NCBI GenBank assembly: GCA_002367355.1
Contig: DFBQ01000074.1
Span: forward strand, 1,163-8,606
Length of the DNA: 7,444 bases
Reading direction: 5' to 3'
From: Deltaproteobacteria bacterium UBA3076
GTDB taxonomy: Bacteria; Desulfobacterota; Dissulfuribacteria; Dissulfuribacterales; UBA3076
Positions 1-6,722 of this stretch are shown here, piece by piece. Position 1 is the first letter of the stretch. The number at the start of each line of letters is the position of its first letter. Made by a program: the position numbers and the translations under genes. The notes under the pieces are model-generated. The model saw only the letters and a program-made list of their open reading frames with translations, was not told where the DNA came from and did not search any database.

Positions 1-298
1 GGCTTGATATGAAGGATGCCGAATATTAATTTACATAATTGTTATACATTAAAAGCGATATTAACAGGCAAGAATATATGTGCCGGGCAACCCGCCCAAA
101 GGCGATTATTTACCATATAAAAAATACCATTACGACATACGAACCAAAAGATCAATGGTGTGGATCGCCGTGCCGCACTCGGGAATCAGCCACATACAAG
201 ATTCGGTCTTTTGCGGTTCCTCGAAGCGTTTGATAGACTATCACAAGGTGGTTCGCATCGCCGGGATTTCATGTTTTCCAGGGGGGATAAGACAGCCC

Positions 299-326
299 TT
301 GTCATGATCTATAATTTTAATATTAT
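299..326 (+). promoter_or_regulatory. Candidate sigma-70-type promoter for the pfk-fbp pair
   Basis: TTGTCA at 299-304 resembles a -35 box. It is followed after 16 bases by TATTAT at 321-326, a reasonable -10 box, inside the most AT-rich stretch of the upstream region. Transcription from here would give a leader of about 200 nt before the phosphofructokinase start. AT-rich DNA yields such matches easily. A weaker alternative nearer the gene is TTGCAG at 480-485 with TTGTAT at 504-509. Confidence 0.3.
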
Positions 327-503
327 AAAATACTTTGTGTTGAAATGGTATAAAAAAAGTACTTTCCCTTGTAATGGTTTTGATCACCAAAAAATCAAAC
401 CGAAATGAGAAGTGCCATTAATGTAGAAGTCAGCGTACCGGAAGTCGGAAGCAGTAGAGATCTTCGCGATTGAGGCTATTTGCAGGACATGTGACCTGAT
501 AAA

Positions 504-520
504 TTGTATGATTCATGCAA
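504..520. promoter_or_regulatory. Imperfect palindrome, possible operator
   Basis: TTGTATGA and TCATGCAA form an 8-base inverted repeat around a single central T at 512, with one mismatch (T/G). The dyad lies directly before the ribosome binding site of the phosphofructokinase gene (AAAGGTG, 522-528). The size and symmetry fit a dimeric repressor site. As RNA it would be a hairpin with almost no loop, so a DNA role is more likely. No regulator gene is visible in the window. Confidence 0.3.
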
Positions 521-535
521 GAAAGGTGATCTAAT

Positions 536-1930
536 ATGAGAAGCGATGAACAGATCGAGACCTCAATTATGAGCCTTGGCCCAGCCAAGATCCCTTCTCT
601 CCTTCGGACCCGAGCAAAGGGCGCTGGAACTGGGTGCTTTGTATCGGAAAAAGACCGGGTTCTGGTGAACTTACTTGTGGATAATCTCAAAAAGACTATA
701 GAGCGTGGCAAAGAACCTCTATCCTTTGAACTGGCAGGCCCTCGAAGTAAGATATTTTTTGATCCCACGAAACTGCGGTGTGCAGTGGTAAGTTGCGGCG
801 GGCTCTGCCCGGGCGTAAACGATGTGATTCGTGCGATCGTGCTGGCGCTCTATTACAACTATGGTCTCCGCAATATTTACGGCATCCGATATGGATTACA
901 GGGTTTTATTTCCTCTTACGGTCATGACATAATGGATCTTACACCCGAATCTGTGGCCCACGTCCACGAGAGGGGAGGGACGATCCTTGGCTCTTCGAGG
1001 GGACCACAGGATATTGAAAGCATCGTGGATTCTATAGAGCGGATGAATGTGGGGCTCCTTTTTACCATTGGCGGAGATGGCACCATGATTGCTTCTGCAA
1101 AGATTGCGGACGAAATCAACAAGAGAGGTTTAAAAATTGGTGTTGTAAGTATACCAAAAACCATTGACAATGACATCTACCTGGTCGATCGCTCGTTTGG
1201 CTTTGAGACGGCTGTGAGTATAGCGGTTGATGTCATAGGCGGTGCCCATAATGAAGCCATCAGTGCTCCGAACGGAGTGGGGCTGGTGAAAGTCATGGGC
1301 CGTCATTCAGGGTTTATTGCAGCAGCGGCCACTTTGGCGATGCCAGATGTAAACTTTGTCCTTATCCCGGAATCAGACTTTGAATTAGAAGGGCCGACAG
1401 GTCTGCTGGAAGCCCTGAAAGAACGCTTAATCCTCAGAAGGCACGCCGTGATTGTAGTGGCAGAAGGGACGGGTCAAAACTTTTTTGGCAACAGTGAGCA
1501 GCAACGCGATGCCTCCGGAAACATCAAGCTTCATGACATTGGCGTCTTCCTGAAGAAGGCCATTACCGATTATTCCGAAGAACAGGGAATGGAGATTAAC
1601 CTCAAATATATTGACCCCAGTTACACGATCCGAAGCGCTTCTGCCAATGCCAACGATCATCTCTTGTGTGGCTTTCTGGCCCGCAGTGCGGTTCATGCCG
1701 GCATGGCTGGCAAGACCAAAATGCTGGTGGCCCTGTGCAACAATCAGATTGTCCACATCCCCTTGGAGGCGTCGATAGGAAAGCGAAAGCAAGTGGATAT
1801 CTATGGAGATATGTGGATGAGTGTCCTGGAGACAACAGGCCAGTCATCCCTGAATAATTGGAATGCAGGTGACAACCTACAAGGCTCATTGCGCAAAAAC
1901 AGGGATAATACGCCACTTGGCGTTGAGTAG
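536..1930 (+). CDS. pfkA: 6-phosphofructokinase, ATP-PFK-like group with PKTIDND motif
   Basis: Phosphorylates fructose 6-phosphate to fructose 1,6-bisphosphate in the cytosol, the committing step of glycolysis. The 464 residues show an N-terminal extension of about 80 residues and then the PFK fold: GGLCPGVN (88-95), GGDGT (179-183) in the phosphoryl-donor site, PKTIDND (207-213) with the catalytic aspartates, MGRHSGF (254-260), AEGTGQ (309-314) and YIDPSYTIR (358-366). The length and the DPSYTIR block match the plant/trypanosome/spirochaete (TP0108-like) group rather than the 320-residue E. coli enzyme. Gly182 in GGDGT is typical of ATP users, while PPi enzymes usually have GGDD. Lys208 is found in PPi enzymes and also in plant ATP-PFKs. 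ATP is therefore the likelier donor, although databases often label relatives as PPi-dependent. The ATG at 536 has AAAGGTG at 522-528; the next ATG (569) has no such site. The fbp gene follows after 34 bases. Confidence 0.93.
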   Translation: MRSDEQIETSIMSLGPAKIPSLLRTRAKGAGTGCFVSEKDRVLVNLLVDNLKKTIERGKEPLSFELAGPRSKIFFDPTKLRCAVVSCGGLCPGVNDVIRAIVLALYYNYGLRNIYGIRYGLQGFISSYGHDIMDLTPESVAHVHERGGTILGSSRGPQDIESIVDSIERMNVGLLFTIGGDGTMIASAKIADEINKRGLKIGVVSIPKTIDNDIYLVDRSFGFETAVSIAVDVIGGAHNEAISAPNGVGLVKVMGRHSGFIAAAATLAMPDVNFVLIPESDFELEGPTGLLEALKERLILRRHAVIVVAEGTGQNFFGNSEQQRDASGNIKLHDIGVFLKKAITDYSEEQGMEINLKYIDPSYTIRSASANANDHLLCGFLARSAVHAGMAGKTKMLVALCNNQIVHIPLEASIGKRKQVDIYGDMWMSVLETTGQSSLNNWNAGDNLQGSLRKNRDNTPLGVE

Positions 1931-1964
1931 TTTCGTATGAAAGAACTCAGCAAAGGAGAGTAAG

Positions 1965-3071
1965 ATGGAAGAGAAAATCACATTCAGTGTCATCAAGGCC
2001 GATGTGGGGGGCTTTGTCGGGCATTCTGCCATGCACAGCGACCTGATTGAGGAGGCAAAGCGTCGCCTGGGAGCCGTACAAGAGCAAGGGATGATTGTGG
2101 ATTTTCATGTCACCGCCTGCGGCGACGACCTGCAGCTCATCATGACTCACCACAAAGGGATAGATAACGAAGAGATCCATCAACTGGCATGGGAGGTCTT
2201 TGAGGCCTGTACAGAGGTAGCAAAGGGCCTTAAGCTATATGGTGCGGGGCAGGACCTCCTGGCAGATGCCTTTAGCGGCAACGTCAAGGGCATGGGCCCC
2301 GGCGTGGCCGAGATGGAGTTCGCAGAGCGTAAGTCCGAGCCGATCATTGTCTACATGGCCGACAAGACCTCAGCGGGGGCGTGGAACCTGCCCCTTTACA
2401 AGATGTTTGCGGATCCGTTCAACACCGCCGGGCTTATCATTGCCCCGAGCATGCATGTCGGCTTCCGTTTTGAGGTCCATGACGTCAAAGCAAAAAAGCG
2501 TATTTTTTTTGATACCCCTGAGGAGATCTATGACCTGCTGGTCTTCATTGGTGCCACGGGGCGGTATTTGATCAAGGCAGTGTATACAAAGGACGGCGAA
2601 ATCGCTTCTGTCTCGTCAACTCAGCGATTGGCACTCATCGCCGGCAAATATGTGGGCAAGGATGACCCGGTATGTGTGGTGCGCTGCCAGAGCAAGTTCC
2701 CGGCAGTGGGGGAGGTTTTGGAGCCCTTTACCATGCCCCACATTGTTCAAGGCTGGATGCGCGGGTCCCATTACGGTCCCTTGATGCCCGTAGCAGTGCA
2801 TCAGGCGACACCTAGCCGCTTCGACGGCCCCCCTCGCGTGATTGCCCTGGGCTTCCAAGTCGCCTATGGTCGCCTGATAGGTCCCCGCGATATGTTTGAT
2901 GACCCTGGCTTCAACGAGGCTCGCCGATTGTGCAACACCTTAGCCGACCAACTGCGCTGTCATGGGCCGTTTGAGCCGCATCGCCTGCCGATGGAGGAGA
3001 TGGAGTACACAACCCTCCCGCAGGTGATGGAAAAACTGGGGGATCGATGGGAGGATTTGCCAGAGGAGTAG
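1965..3071 (+). CDS. fbp: Fructose-1,6-bisphosphate aldolase/phosphatase (class V FBPase)
   Basis: A bifunctional gluconeogenic enzyme. It condenses dihydroxyacetone phosphate with glyceraldehyde 3-phosphate and then dephosphorylates the product to fructose 6-phosphate, using Mg2+. The family is common in archaea and in anaerobic or deep-branching bacteria. All 368 residues align with it: SVIKADVGGFVGH (8-20) and GDD (53-55) supply metal ligands, with AGQDLL (94-99), MADKT (131-135), NLPLYKMFADPFNT (141-154), KYVGKDD (228-234), GWMRGSHYGPLMPV (263-276), RFDGPPR (285-291) and EMEYTTLP (345-352). Lys232 and Tyr229 in the KYVGKDD block correspond to the Schiff-base lysine and its partner tyrosine, and Tyr348 is also conserved, so both activities should be intact. 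AAAGGAGAG at 1952-1960 supports the ATG at 1965. It lies 34 bases after pfkA on the same strand, so co-transcription is likely. The gene is GC-richer than its neighbours. Confidence 0.97.
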   Translation: MEEKITFSVIKADVGGFVGHSAMHSDLIEEAKRRLGAVQEQGMIVDFHVTACGDDLQLIMTHHKGIDNEEIHQLAWEVFEACTEVAKGLKLYGAGQDLLADAFSGNVKGMGPGVAEMEFAERKSEPIIVYMADKTSAGAWNLPLYKMFADPFNTAGLIIAPSMHVGFRFEVHDVKAKKRIFFDTPEEIYDLLVFIGATGRYLIKAVYTKDGEIASVSSTQRLALIAGKYVGKDDPVCVVRCQSKFPAVGEVLEPFTMPHIVQGWMRGSHYGPLMPVAVHQATPSRFDGPPRVIALGFQVAYGRLIGPRDMFDDPGFNEARRLCNTLADQLRCHGPFEPHRLPMEEMEYTTLPQVMEKLGDRWEDLPEE

Positions 3072-3414
3072 TGCCCTGACAGAAAAAAACGATCTTCCTG
3101 GCCCTTGTGAGCCACCTTTCTCTACCAGATGCATCAAAAGAGGACATGCCTGGCTGTATACCTTAGCATCAGAGAGGTGTGAATGTATTGCCTTTTTGTA
3201 TACGCCACTTGTCACAGCAGCCCTGGTACCTATTAAGCCGATGAATCCTCGCGAAGGGTTTACAGCCTCGAATATAGCTACTGAGAACTCCTGCCTCAGG
3301 GTTAAGGTGGCAGTTCTGGCTGCGCTGTGACAACCATTTTTGGTTAAGCGTACTGGAATCTACCGGGCAATCTTCCCTGAAAAATGAATAGGTGGCCCTG
3401 TTAGGAGGAGAAAC
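3072..3414. other. Intergenic region with several inverted repeats
   Basis: This 343-base gap separates fbp from the TPR lipoprotein gene. I see no credible gene. A minus-strand open frame of 83 codons (3169-3420) has no recognisable domain and overlaps the next ribosome binding site. The notable content is a set of inverted repeats between 3151 and 3333, listed separately. A weak hairpin at 3099-3114 (TGGC/GCCA with one internal mismatch) follows fbp but lacks a run of T, so the end of the fbp transcript is not obvious. No clear sigma-70 promoter for the downstream gene was found. The last bases carry a strong Shine-Dalgarno, AGGAGGAG at 3403-3410. Confidence 0.6.
3151..3333 (+). ncRNA. Candidate structured RNA or leader (nested inverted repeats)
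   Basis: Three stems can be drawn. Stem A pairs TGGCTGTATAC (3151-3161) with GTATACGCCA (3198-3207), 10 pairs with one bulged T. Stem B pairs TTGTCACAGCAGCC (3209-3222) with GGCTGCGCTGTGACAA (3318-3333), 14 pairs with a 2-base bulge. Stem C, inside B, pairs AGAACT (3284-3289) and GCC (3293-3295) with GGCAGTTCT (3309-3317) and ends exactly where the right arm of B begins. An alternative 5-pair stem, CTGAG (3281-3285) with CTCAG (3295-3299), would exclude stem C. Stem B is much longer than expected by chance in a gap of this size. Strand is uncertain, since inverted repeats fold on both; plus is assumed because the flanking genes are plus. It does not match a riboswitch I recognise. It could also be a small non-autonomous repeat element. 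Confidence 0.3.
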
Positions 3415-5700
3415 ATGCAAAGTCGGAAGATATTAGGTTTTTTCCTGGTCCTTATTATATTTATTGGGATTTTTCCTGCCTGTAGCACTCCTGAAGAGAA
3501 AAAGGACAAACATTTTGAAAGAGGGATGAACTATTTCCAGGAGGAAAAATACAAAGAAGCGGTAATTGAGTTCAAAAATGTTGTTCAGATTGATCCCAAG
3601 TATGGTCCTGGTCATTACCAAATGGCCTTGGCTTATTTGAAGATTGGAAGTCTGCGAGATGCCTTTCCCGAGCTTCAGAAGACCGTGGATGTAGACCCGG
3701 ACAATGCCGATGCCCGCCTGAAGTTTGCCCAGATATTGTTTCTTTCAAAAAAGATCGACGAGGCGGAAAAGCATGTGGAAGTGCTGCTTTCCAAGGATCC
3801 GTCAAATGTTGATGCCTTACTGTTAAAAGGAGCATTATTACTTCACCGGGAGAAACTGGATGATGCCATTTCTGTCTTCAGAAAAGCAGAGGATCAGGCA
3901 CCTGATAACAGCAAGGTCTATATGGCCCTGGCAAGGGCATACTCCCAAAAAAAGGACCTGAATCAGGCAGAACTTTTTCTGAAAAAGGCCTTATCTGTCA
4001 GCGAGAAGGGAATGGGCCGAGCGCAATCGAGGCTTGCCCTGTCTTCACTCTATGAATCCACAGGACAGGAAAAAAAGGCAGAAGAAGAGATTAAAATTAT
4101 TATTGGAGAAAATCCTGATGATGTGGATGCCCTGTTGATAATGGCCGGTTTCTATGTGCGAAACGGCCGGGATGCAGAGGCGGAATCAACACTTCAACAG
4201 GCAATAGACCTTTTCCCAGAGGCAACAGCTCCCCTGTTGGTCTTTTCCGAACTCCAGGTCAAAAAGGGGCATAAAGACAAGGCCGTGATTACCCTTGAGA
4301 AGGCCCTCAAATTGTCTCCGGATAATGCAAACATCAAGGCAAAATTAGCTGACCTCAAATATGATCAAGGGAAATTTGAGGAAGCCGGATCCCTGACTGA
4401 GGAAGCGTTAAAAGAGAATTCTATCCATCCCATTGCCCTGCTGGTAAAGGCGAAACTTGCCCTGAAAGACAAAGATTTAAAGACTGCAATTGGTTCACTG
4501 GGAGAAATCCTTGACCGGCAGCCCGGAAACCCGAAGGCGCTGTACTACAGGGGGCTTGCTTATCTGGGTTCGGGAGAACTCTCTAAAGCAGAAGATGATC
4601 TGCAAAAGCTGGTCTCAAGACAACCAGGATTTTTAAAGGCCAGATTGTTGCTTGCTGAAGTGGCCCTGAGAGAGCGCAAACCTGAAATAGTCACAGAGCA
4701 GACTGAGCTGATATTAGCGCGCATTCCGGATGAACTAAAGGCCCTGATTCTCCATGCTTCTGCTGCCTTGATGAACAAGGATTTAAAGACCGCTGAAAAA
4801 GACCTGCACAGAGCACTTAAGGCATCTCCGGATGACGTGTCCGCCCGCTATCTCCTGGGCAGAACATATATGGCGCAAAAGGAGATTGAAAAAGCAAAAG
4901 AGTCTTTTAGGGGATTGCTATCGGAAAATCCCGGTCACCTTCCTGCGCTGACGTCTCTGGTGGCTCTTTATACATACGAAAAACAGCCGGATAAGGCACT
5001 TGGTCTTTGCGATGAAATGAGGAAAAAGCAGCCGGATAATGCGGCGATAGCCATGGTTCAGGGAAGACTACTTCTGCAGACCGGGCGTGCAGATCAGGCG
5101 GAAGCCGCTTTTAAAGATGCCATGGAGTTGAATCCTGATCTCATAGGACCTTATGTCTCTCTGGCAAAAATTTATATATCAAGGGGCAAGGCAGAGGAAG
5201 CAATTTCCCAGTACGAGATTCTCCTGGAAAAGAATCCCAGGCTTGTAAGCGCTTATATGGCTATAGGCACCATAGAAGAACAGATAGGGCATTATGATAA
5301 GGCAGAGGAGGCCTATATGCATGCCCTGGAAATTAAACGGGATTTTGCCCCGGCTGCAAATAATCTGGCATGGCTGCTGGCGGAAAAAAAGCACGATCTG
5401 GACAAGGCCTTTATCTATGCGCAGAAGGCCAAGGCCGCAGCTCCTGAACAACCGGCTATTCTGGATACTGTTGGTTGGATACTCACGAAAAGAGGGAGCT
5501 ACGAGCTTGCCATGTCAAACTTCGAAGAGGCCATTCAGAAATGGCCGAATCAGCCTACCATTCGCTATCATATGGCAGTGGCTTTGAAGGGGATGAAAAA
5601 GACTGGTGCCGCAAAAGAGGAGCTTAAAAAGGCGATCAACACAAAAGAAGAATTCCCCGAAATTGAAGATGCCAGGAGGCTACTGGAAGAGCTGTCGTGA
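3415..5700 (+). CDS. TPR-repeat lipoprotein, about 21 tandem TPR units
   Basis: A predicted outer-membrane-anchored scaffold for protein-protein contacts. Residues 1-22 form a lipoprotein signal: Arg4-Lys5, a hydrophobic stretch (6-20), then FPAC with Cys23 as the likely lipidated residue. Ser24 rather than Asp suggests transfer to the outer membrane. From about residue 31 to 748 the protein is a continuous TPR solenoid. Units begin near 31, 65, 99, 133, 167, 204 and then every 34 residues to 646, followed by 681 and 715. Typical TPR positions (G/A8, Y11, A20, P32) recur. There is no catalytic domain. The architecture and the closing DTVGWIL...RYHMAVAL segment resemble the PEP-CTERM-system TPR lipoproteins (PrsT-like), but it is shorter than the roughly 900 residues I recall for that family, and no exosortase gene is nearby, so the specific role is open. 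AGGAGGAG (3403-3410) supports the ATG at 3415. The stop overlaps the rlmN start. Confidence 0.9.
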   Translation: MQSRKILGFFLVLIIFIGIFPACSTPEEKKDKHFERGMNYFQEEKYKEAVIEFKNVVQIDPKYGPGHYQMALAYLKIGSLRDAFPELQKTVDVDPDNADARLKFAQILFLSKKIDEAEKHVEVLLSKDPSNVDALLLKGALLLHREKLDDAISVFRKAEDQAPDNSKVYMALARAYSQKKDLNQAELFLKKALSVSEKGMGRAQSRLALSSLYESTGQEKKAEEEIKIIIGENPDDVDALLIMAGFYVRNGRDAEAESTLQQAIDLFPEATAPLLVFSELQVKKGHKDKAVITLEKALKLSPDNANIKAKLADLKYDQGKFEEAGSLTEEALKENSIHPIALLVKAKLALKDKDLKTAIGSLGEILDRQPGNPKALYYRGLAYLGSGELSKAEDDLQKLVSRQPGFLKARLLLAEVALRERKPEIVTEQTELILARIPDELKALILHASAALMNKDLKTAEKDLHRALKASPDDVSARYLLGRTYMAQKEIEKAKESFRGLLSENPGHLPALTSLVALYTYEKQPDKALGLCDEMRKKQPDNAAIAMVQGRLLLQTGRADQAEAAFKDAMELNPDLIGPYVSLAKIYISRGKAEEAISQYEILLEKNPRLVSAYMAIGTIEEQIGHYDKAEEAYMHALEIKRDFAPAANNLAWLLAEKKHDLDKAFIYAQKAKAAAPEQPAILDTVGWILTKRGSYELAMSNFEEAIQKWPNQPTIRYHMAVALKGMKKTGAAKEELKKAINTKEEFPEIEDARRLLEELS

Positions 5701-6722
5701 TCGACTTTCGCAGTCTTAGTCGAAGCGACCTCGAAATATGGGCAAGAGGTCTGGGCCTGCCTGCCTTCAGGGGCCGGCAGCTCTTTAGCTGGCTTTGGAA
5801 GCCCGGGTTCCGGGACTTCTCCCAAATGACCGACTTTCCCAAGGCCCTGAGGGGAAAGGCTGCCCAAAAGGGCCTGCTTACCAACCTTAAGCTTGTGGCA
5901 GACCAACGTTCTGTTGATGGCACGAGCAAACTGGCATGGAGACTGCCGGATGGTTTAGTGGTGGAAAGCGTTGTGATCCCTGAACGGGGCCACAAGACCC
6001 TTTGCATATCCAGCCAGGTCGGGTGTGCTATGGGGTGCAGGTTTTGTCATACTGCCAGAATGGGGTTTCGTCGTCACCTTATCCCTTCAGAGATCGTGGG
6101 GCAGGTACTCGCCGCAATAGAACATATTGAAGAAAAGGAACAGCTCAAAAATCTCGTATTCATGGGGATGGGAGAGCCCCTTGCAAACTACGGGAATGTC
6201 TTAAAATCCATTTACATACTGGCTGATGACCTTGGGCTAAACTTCTCATTGCGCAGGATGACCGTGTCCACCTGTGGTCTGATCCCTGAGATATTGCGTC
6301 TTGGTCAAGACACAGATGTAGGCCTTGCGATCTCCCTGAATGCCCCAGATGATGAGACGCGGGATAAGATAATGCCCATTAACAGGCGCTATCCCCTTCC
6401 ACAGCTCATTGAGGCATGTAGAAATTATCGGCTTTCCCGCAGGAGGCGAATTACTTTTGAATATCTTCTCCTTGCCGGTGTGAATGACAGCGTCGAACAG
6501 GCAATTTCACTTGCAAAACTTCTCAAGGGAATCCCTTCAAAAATCAACTTGATACCTTACAACGAAAGCAGTGATATTCCCTTCAAACGCCCAATCCACG
6601 AACAGGTTCTGGCATTCCAGCAAGTACTCAAAGAGGCCAACTACACTGCCATCATTAGAAAGAGCAAGGGGCGAGACATATCCGCCGCCTGCGGTCAGCT
6701 TTATGCAGAAATAGAGGCCTAA
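5697..6722 (+). CDS. rlmN: Dual-specificity 23S rRNA/tRNA adenine-C2 methyltransferase RlmN
   Basis: A radical-SAM enzyme that methylates C2 of A2503 in 23S rRNA, and in E. coli also A37 of some tRNAs, affecting peptidyl-transferase fidelity. The 341 residues show the RlmN N-terminal domain (about 1-90, with GLPAFRGRQLFSWLW at 20-34). The iron-sulfur motif follows, GCAMGCRFC, with Cys110, Cys114 and Cys117. Further along are FMGMGEPL (155-162), NLIPYN (284-289) and SKGRDISAACGQL (323-335). Cys332 matches the cysteine that is methylated during catalysis, and Cys103 (TLCISSQVGC) matches its partner, so the active site is complete. The full N-terminal domain and overall fit favour RlmN over the resistance enzyme Cfr. 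The start is GTG (5697-5699), sharing four bases with the TGA of the TPR gene; GGAAGAG at 5685-5691 or AGGAGG at 5674-5679 could recruit ribosomes. This arrangement suggests translational coupling. The TAA overlaps the stop of the convergent sirtuin gene. Confidence 0.97.
   Translation: MIDFRSLSRSDLEIWARGLGLPAFRGRQLFSWLWKPGFRDFSQMTDFPKALRGKAAQKGLLTNLKLVADQRSVDGTSKLAWRLPDGLVVESVVIPERGHKTLCISSQVGCAMGCRFCHTARMGFRRHLIPSEIVGQVLAAIEHIEEKEQLKNLVFMGMGEPLANYGNVLKSIYILADDLGLNFSLRRMTVSTCGLIPEILRLGQDTDVGLAISLNAPDDETRDKIMPINRRYPLPQLIEACRNYRLSRRRRITFEYLLLAGVNDSVEQAISLAKLLKGIPSKINLIPYNESSDIPFKRPIHEQVLAFQQVLKEANYTAIIRKSKGRDISAACGQLYAEIEA

Larger units (their letters stand above)
1..535. other. Gene-free upstream region
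   Basis: No convincing gene lies here. Three short open frames on the plus strand overlap one another between 39 and 408 (64, 75 and 82 codons). None has a recognisable domain or a good ribosome binding site, and coding in all three is implausible. Minus-strand frames are broken by stops. A frame open from the left edge ends at a TAA at 27-29 and could be the tail of an upstream gene, but too little is visible to say. The stretch 305-360 is strongly AT-rich and fits a promoter. A small hairpin can form at 376-401 (GGTTTTGAT against ATCAAACC with one bulged T) with no T-tract after it, so it does not look like a terminator. A palindrome sits at 504-520. The part at 80-300 could be a decayed gene; I could not identify one. 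Confidence 0.5.

Noticed and set aside
39..408. Three overlapping plus-strand open frames of 64-82 codons as small genes.
   Set aside because: They overlap in different frames, lack ribosome binding sites and show no recognisable domain.
430..768. Minus-strand open frame of 112 codons overlapping the pfk start.
   Set aside because: It is the shadow of the pfk coding sequence and upstream DNA; no domain is seen and it conflicts with a strongly supported gene.
3099..3114. Hairpin after fbp as an intrinsic terminator.
   Set aside because: The stem is short with an internal mismatch and is followed by CCTTTCTCT rather than a T-run.
3308..3323. TGGCAG followed by GCTGC, resembling a sigma-54 promoter before the TPR gene.
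   Set aside because: The GG and GC elements are one base off the required spacing, and the bases are better explained as arms of stems B and C.
3111..3396. Outer 7-base inverted repeat GCCACCT (3111-3117) and AGGTGGC (3390-3396) framing the whole gap like element ends.
   Set aside because: Several 7-base matches are expected by chance in a region of this length, and there is no flanking target duplication.
5568..6007. Long minus-strand open frames (112 and 123 codons) across the TPR/rlmN junction.
   Set aside because: They are antisense to two well-supported genes and encode low-complexity basic sequence with no recognisable family.
5697..6722. Cfr-type antibiotic-resistance methyltransferase instead of RlmN.
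   Set aside because: The N-terminal domain, FMGMGEPL and SKGRDISAACGQL blocks fit RlmN, and the gene sits in a chromosomal-looking context without resistance or mobile genes.
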